Origin: an uncultured Clostridia bacterium | GTDB taxonomy: Bacteria; Bacillota; Clostridia; UBA1381 | DNA length: 18,007 nucleotides | Assembly (NCBI GenBank): GCA_910585795.1 | Contig: CAJUFV010000191.1 | Location: 1 to 18,007 of the forward strand | Reading direction: 5' to 3' | In this document: positions 15,166 through 18,007 of the stretch, in pieces | Layout of the letters: every line of letters begins with the position of its first letter | How positions within the stretch are numbered: position 1 is the stretch's first letter | Translations under genes and position numbers: made by a program | Notes under the pieces: model-generated | The model's database searches: none | What the model was told of the DNA's origin: nothing | Seen by the model: only the letters and a program-made list of their open reading frames with translations

Positions 15166-15999
15166 TTATTTCATTATAATTTGTTTTGCCCATTCCTCTG
15201 CTTCTTTTGACTCTTGCAAAACAATTTCCTGCCATATTCCCTGATAATACAGCCCGCCGCATTTTGAAGAGTTTTTACGATTGCCGCAAATATTCTCCGG
15301 CATAAGAAAGTTATATGCTATCCAGTTACCTTTTGAATGACCTTCCATTGTCAAAACCCTGTCTGGCAGATAATCCAAAGTTCCGTATCCGGGTAAATTT
15401 TCGTTAAATGATAGGTTTTTTGACGGTATGTAAATTGCGTTTGTTTTATCAGATAATCTATCATCAGATGAATGAGGATGCCAGTGTAATTCTTTTATTT
15501 TCTTTTTATCAGTGATAATATCGCCAATCTGCATATAACCCCAAACGGCATGTATGTTATTATAATCATAAAATGAAAAATCTTTATATTTTTCCCGTTC
15601 GCAATCATTTCTATTAGAATAACGATACTTTCCATCTTCCTCAACCACTCTGTGATACCAGCCAAAAAACAGAAACAAATCACCAACTGTGACATTGTGA
15701 TTTTGTAAATATGTATTTGCCGCAGAAATCTGTCCAAACGCTGGAAGCCAACCGTCTATTTTTCTTTTTCTGACATCTGAACGGATATCTGGATCGAGGT
15801 GACAAGCAACATATGTCTTTTTGGGATTTAGCTGATTTAGCAGCTCTGAGTATAATAAATCTCTGTAACACAAATCATCATACCGAACATCGTCTGTTGA
15901 TGGAATAGGCATTGATAACATTGTGCCATCGGGCATAATCGGGCTGGGACAACCTCCGTTGCTTCCGTCAAAACCTTTTCTTGATAAAATGATTTTCAT
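15166..15999 (-). CDS. Nmad3-domain protein (nucleotide-modification-associated)
   Basis: A 277-residue protein matching the Nmad3 pattern throughout. MKIILSRKGFDGSNGGCPSP opens it, with IMPDGTMLSMPIP next, then ACHLDPDI (65-71), GWLPAFGQISAANTYL (83-98), VTVGDLFLFFGWYHRV (103-118), IHAVWGYMQIGDII (149-162), ELHWHPHSS (170-178) and TNAIYIPSKNLSF (186-198). Invariant-looking His, Asp and Gln residues (HLDPD, FGQ) suggest an enzyme, but no reaction is established. Nmad families were defined by comparative genomics of phage and bacterial systems for hypermodified DNA bases. The frame extends upstream to 16089 inside the preceding gene; GGAGTG (complement of 16008-16013) sets the start at 15999. 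It begins one base after the upstream stop, so the two are translationally coupled. Confidence 0.82.
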   Translation of the reverse strand: MKIILSRKGFDGSNGGCPSPIMPDGTMLSMPIPSTDDVRYDDLCYRDLLYSELLNQLNPKKTYVACHLDPDIRSDVRKRKIDGWLPAFGQISAANTYLQNHNVTVGDLFLFFGWYHRVVEEDGKYRYSNRNDCEREKYKDFSFYDYNNIHAVWGYMQIGDIITDKKKIKELHWHPHSSDDRLSDKTNAIYIPSKNLSFNENLPGYGTLDYLPDRVLTMEGHSKGNWIAYNFLMPENICGNRKNSSKCGGLYYQGIWQEIVLQESKEAEEWAKQIIMK

Positions 16000-16000
16000 A

Positions 16001-16705
16001 TTATGAACACTCCCTATAATATGTTTTAACTTCAAGTTCTGTATGAGGTTTACGTCCTTTAGAGCCTTCTTTAAGATACTTTTCACCACCGCAAAATTCT
16101 TTTATAAGCTCAAACAATTTTTTACTTTCTTTAATATTATCATCGGTCAATATATCAGATGGTTTATACTTGTTTCGTCCGTTTGGTTGCTCGCCTCTTG
16201 TTTTAGGAAAGTAGGATAAAATTGTACTGGTACATGGCACAGCTTCCTTACCGTAATATACAAACTCATCTGATAGGAGAACATATTTGCCCGATATGTC
16301 TCTACCGTGTTGTTCTGTATTAAAACCATGAAAATTACAATTAAATTTATTTCTTTCGAGATTATCTGTCTTTATGTAATAAATATCATCCTTTCTATTC
16401 CTGTATTTTTTATTCGCCTCACTGTGTTTATAATATTCTGTCATTTCAATTACAGCTGTAATTTTAGCAAAAAACAAAAATTTATTTTGATATATTCCTG
16501 ATATGTATACTTCATAATCATCAAGTATTGAATTAATTTCAGTCCATAAAGTGCCGATAAAGTATCTTAGTCCGCATTCGACAAAATTGCCGTTTCTGTA
16601 TTGTCCGCCTTTGCAGCAAGCAAGTGTAAAGAAATCATTATCAATGCACGGGGCACAGCCTGTGTCGCTTGTCAGCCGATACCTGAATATAATTTTCTTT
16701 CTCAT
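16001..16705 (-). CDS. Nmad2-domain protein (nucleotide-modification-associated)
   Basis: A 234-residue protein with the Nmad2 signature. FRYRLTSDTGCAPCIDND, then FFTLACCKGGQYRNGNF (25-41), lie at the N-terminus; the central GRDISGKYVLLSDEFVYYGK (about 134-153) and AVPC follow; the C-terminal third is charged and helical (GEQPNGRNKYKPSDILTDD, ELIKEFCGG). Function is unknown; the family is tied by gene neighbourhood to DNA base modification. The start at 16705 follows AGGGTGAT. It heads an operon: strong promoter upstream, Nmad3 one base downstream, then the zinc-ribbon remnant. No methyltransferase, glycosyltransferase, TET/JBP or restriction gene is in view, which makes the pair unusual. Codon use is more AT-rich and His/Asn/Lys-rich than the glycosidase operon, suggesting transfer. 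Confidence 0.77.
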   Translation of the reverse strand: MRKKIIFRYRLTSDTGCAPCIDNDFFTLACCKGGQYRNGNFVECGLRYFIGTLWTEINSILDDYEVYISGIYQNKFLFFAKITAVIEMTEYYKHSEANKKYRNRKDDIYYIKTDNLERNKFNCNFHGFNTEQHGRDISGKYVLLSDEFVYYGKEAVPCTSTILSYFPKTRGEQPNGRNKYKPSDILTDDNIKESKKLFELIKEFCGGEKYLKEGSKGRKPHTELEVKTYYRECS

Positions 16706-16779
16706 GTTATCACCCTGAAAATTTAATATTTATATAACATACAATTCAAATCATGTAGAAAAATACATTTTCATACTAT

Positions 16780-16808
16780 ATTATAGCATAATCCCATTTT
16801 GATGTAAA
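16780..16808 (-). promoter_or_regulatory. promoter of the Nmad operon
   Basis: Minus strand: TTTACA (16808-16803), a 17-nt spacer and a perfect TATAAT (16785-16780), 75 bp before the Nmad2 start. A terminator just upstream (16841-16876) insulates it from the regulator gene. Confidence 0.72.
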
Positions 16809-16840
16809 CATATAAACTGTCAAAATTTCGCATTGTATGC

Positions 16841-16876
16841 AAAAAAACGGAGCAGTTATACAGTAACAACTCCGTT
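16841..16876 (-). terminator. terminator upstream of the Nmad promoter
   Basis: On the minus strand AACGGAG (16876-16870) pairs with CTCCGTT (16852-16846); inner GTTA/TAAC pairs extend the stem. A run of seven T (16847-16841) follows. It ends transcription entering from the hairpin-rich stretch or the AraC gene. Confidence 0.8.
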
Positions 16877-16919
16877 ATTTCGCATTCATTAATAATTTTC
16901 TTGCCACTGTAAACTTCTC

Positions 16920-17147
16920 ATTCCCGACAGTGGGAATATCGCGATAACAGGTATCAAGTGAAAATTGTTAGTCATAGTCAAATGATGCATCTACTCATTT
17001 ATAAATTATTTTGTATGCCTCTTTTAAGGCATCCATATACTTCTTGCCGTTCTGAACCTCTGTAATAAGGTCGGCAAGAAGTACCTGTAATTCTTTCTCA
17101 TTACAAAGTAAAATGAATAACATCATAGCCTAAACTATGCTGTTATT
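16920..17147 (-). other. hairpin-dense non-coding stretch, possible structured RNA
   Basis: Five dyads fill 230 bp. A 13-bp stem with one mismatch (17116-17128 with 17135-17147, 6-nt loop); a perfect 12-bp stem (17038-17049 with 17072-17083, 22-nt loop with inner ACCT/AGGT); ATGCCT/AGGCAT (17015-17020, 17027-17032); ATTCCC/GGGAAT (16920-16925, 16932-16937); and the palindrome TATCGCGATA (16937-16946). On the minus strand these lead to the terminator at 16841-16876, as expected of a ~300-nt RNA. A 43-codon frame on the minus strand (17126-16995, ending YMDALKEAYKIIYK) has no ribosome binding site and its start lies in a hairpin. The first stem may also end the AraC transcript. The rest of 16706-17201 holds only the sites listed separately. 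Confidence 0.5.
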
Positions 17148-17160
17148 TCAAAAAAGCATT

Positions 17161-17203
17161 ATTTACTGTCTTAACAGTGTTCGCTGTCAAGGTGTTCTTT
17201 TTT
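17161..17203 (-). repeat. right copy of the ~42-bp inverted repeat
   Basis: Directly follows the AraC stop codon on the minus strand. It shares AAAAAGAACAC (17202-17192) and TGTTAAGACAGTAAA (17176-17162) with the left copy at 14533-14574, in opposite orientation. It contains ACTGT-TAAG-ACAGT, a perfect 5-bp dyad that is one base off in the left copy. A TTGACA inside it (17190-17185) could be a -35 box, but no good -10 follows. Confidence 0.7.
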
Positions 17204-18007
17204 AACAGGAATTACGGTATTCACTGGGAGACATGTTTTCTCTGCTGCGGAAGGCCTTGCTGAAATAATATACATTTGAAAAACCGCATAGTGACGCGGT
17301 TTCAGTCACTGAGCTTCCGTTTTCAAGCAGTTTTTTCGCGTATGAAATGCGTATGGAAAGAAGATAGTCAATCGGGGTTGTACCGTGTACTTTTTTAAAA
17401 GTCTTTCCATAATATGAAACACTTTTTTTTGAAATGGACGCAAGTTTTTTTAGCGTGATTTGTTCGGTAAAATGTTCCGACATATACGCTATAGATGCTT
17501 TAGTCATATTTTTTTCCGAATAGCTTATGTTCTGCTTTATGTCGGATAATAAGAGTGAAAGTATTTCAGTGGCATAAAATCTCATCTGAAAGGCGGCTTC
17601 ATATTGCAGTGTTGTGTATTGATGCTGAATGTGTTCAAAAAGCTGTTCCAGTCTTGTAAAAAGTATCTCATCATCAATATGGCGCACAAATTCGAGAGGC
17701 AGCGGTGGATTTTCAATCCACCAGTCTGTCTTATGCTCAAAAAGCAGGCGATATCTGAAATTAAAGCTGCGAAATTCAAGTTTTTCTTTATCCGCGCGCA
17801 TGCTTCGATTTACGCCGGCGGGGAAGAATACAATATCGCCTTTGCGTACACTTGCTTTGGTATTTTTACATGTAAACAAACCTGTTCCGCCGCATATGAG
17901 AACGAGATTGCAGTAGTCTGTTTTTTCATCTGAATAAAACCATTCTTCAGAGATGGTATGATGCGCGGAATAAAGACATTTTATAAAAATATTTTTTGAA
18001 ATCCAGC
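17202..18007 (-). CDS. AraC-family regulator with cupin domain, partial
   Basis: 268 residues are visible; the reading frame runs off the right edge with no start codon in view, so the N-terminus (perhaps 10-20 residues) is missing. A TTG at 17879 could be read as a start, but the open frame continues upstream through ISEEWFYSDEKTDYCNLVLI and CGGTGLFTCKN, which is cupin-like, so the longer reading is right. The cupin continues with VRKGDIVFFPAGVNRSM. The C-terminal ~100 residues are the double helix-turn-helix: ASIAYMSEHFTEQITLKKLA, SKKSVSYYGKTFKKVHGTTP, then SVTETASLCGFSNVYYFSKAF and the final MSPSEYRNS. Such regulators usually sense a sugar and control nearby glycan genes; the target lies outside the window. 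It is unrelated in detail to the broken AraC at the left edge. Confidence 0.9.
   Translation of the reverse strand, partial: WISKNIFIKCLYSAHHTISEEWFYSDEKTDYCNLVLICGGTGLFTCKNTKASVRKGDIVFFPAGVNRSMRADKEKLEFRSFNFRYRLLFEHKTDWWIENPPLPLEFVRHIDDEILFTRLEQLFEHIQHQYTTLQYEAAFQMRFYATEILSLLLSDIKQNISYSEKNMTKASIAYMSEHFTEQITLKKLASISKKSVSYYGKTFKKVHGTTPIDYLLSIRISYAKKLLENGSSVTETASLCGFSNVYYFSKAFRSRENMSPSEYRNSC

Noticed and set aside
16000..16089. N-terminal extension of the Nmad3 protein
   Set aside because: It overlaps the end of the Nmad2 gene, and the family-typical start MKIILSRKGFD has its own ribosome binding site.
16897..16983. 28-codon minus-strand frame (MTNNFHLIPVIAIFPLSG...)
   Set aside because: Very short, no ribosome binding site, overlaps two palindromes.
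16995..17126. 43-codon minus-strand frame ending in YMDALKEAYKIIYK
   Set aside because: It looks like a plausible amphipathic peptide, but there is no ribosome binding site, its start codons lie inside a hairpin and a perfect 12-bp inverted repeat crosses it. Treated as part of the hairpin-rich stretch.

Overview
The window looks like chromosome of an AT-rich Clostridia-class Firmicute, probably a gut fibre degrader. Evidence is the strong AAGGAGG-type ribosome binding sites, sigma-A promoters with 17-nt spacers, the DUF6472-dinB gene pair, a Clostridia-style feoA-feoA-feoB-Cys-rich iron operon, and a xylan/galactoside/glucuronate gene cluster. The genus cannot be fixed from sequence alone. 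No rRNA, tRNA or CRISPR array was seen.

Layout. 1-840: an AraC-family regulator broken by two opposite single-base frameshifts. 913-2378: a small cysteine-containing protein (DUF6472-like) and a Y-family DNA polymerase, ended by a terminator. 2384-3508: a solitary tyrosine recombinase on the minus strand, sharing a divergent promoter region with the next operon. 3524-9214: a plus-strand carbohydrate operon encoding a GH115-type alpha-glucuronidase, a GH42 beta-galactosidase remnant that has lost its middle, a GH35 beta-galactosidase and mannonate dehydratase UxuA. The enzymes lack signal peptides, so they fit intracellular breakdown of imported xylan- or galactose-containing oligosaccharides, with released glucuronate going to 2-keto-3-deoxygluconate. 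9274-12316: a ferrous iron uptake operon (two FeoA proteins, FeoB, a small Cys-rich membrane partner) with a perfect 11-bp inverted repeat just downstream of its promoter. 12339-13492: a minus-strand HAD phosphatase-GNAT acetyltransferase pair. 13523-14529: a ROK-family sugar kinase.

14533-17203 is the accessory part. Two copies of a ~42-bp imperfect repeat face inward, one directly after the kinase stop codon and one directly after the stop codon of a second AraC regulator. Between them lies a minus-strand operon of two genes with the nucleotide-modification-associated domains Nmad2 and Nmad3, followed by a decayed zinc-ribbon gene, a terminator, and a hairpin-dense non-coding stretch of about 300 bp. 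This inverted-repeat-bounded Nmad island is the best candidate for an undescribed system. The window ends inside the AraC/cupin regulator, which is cut at its N-terminus by the window edge.
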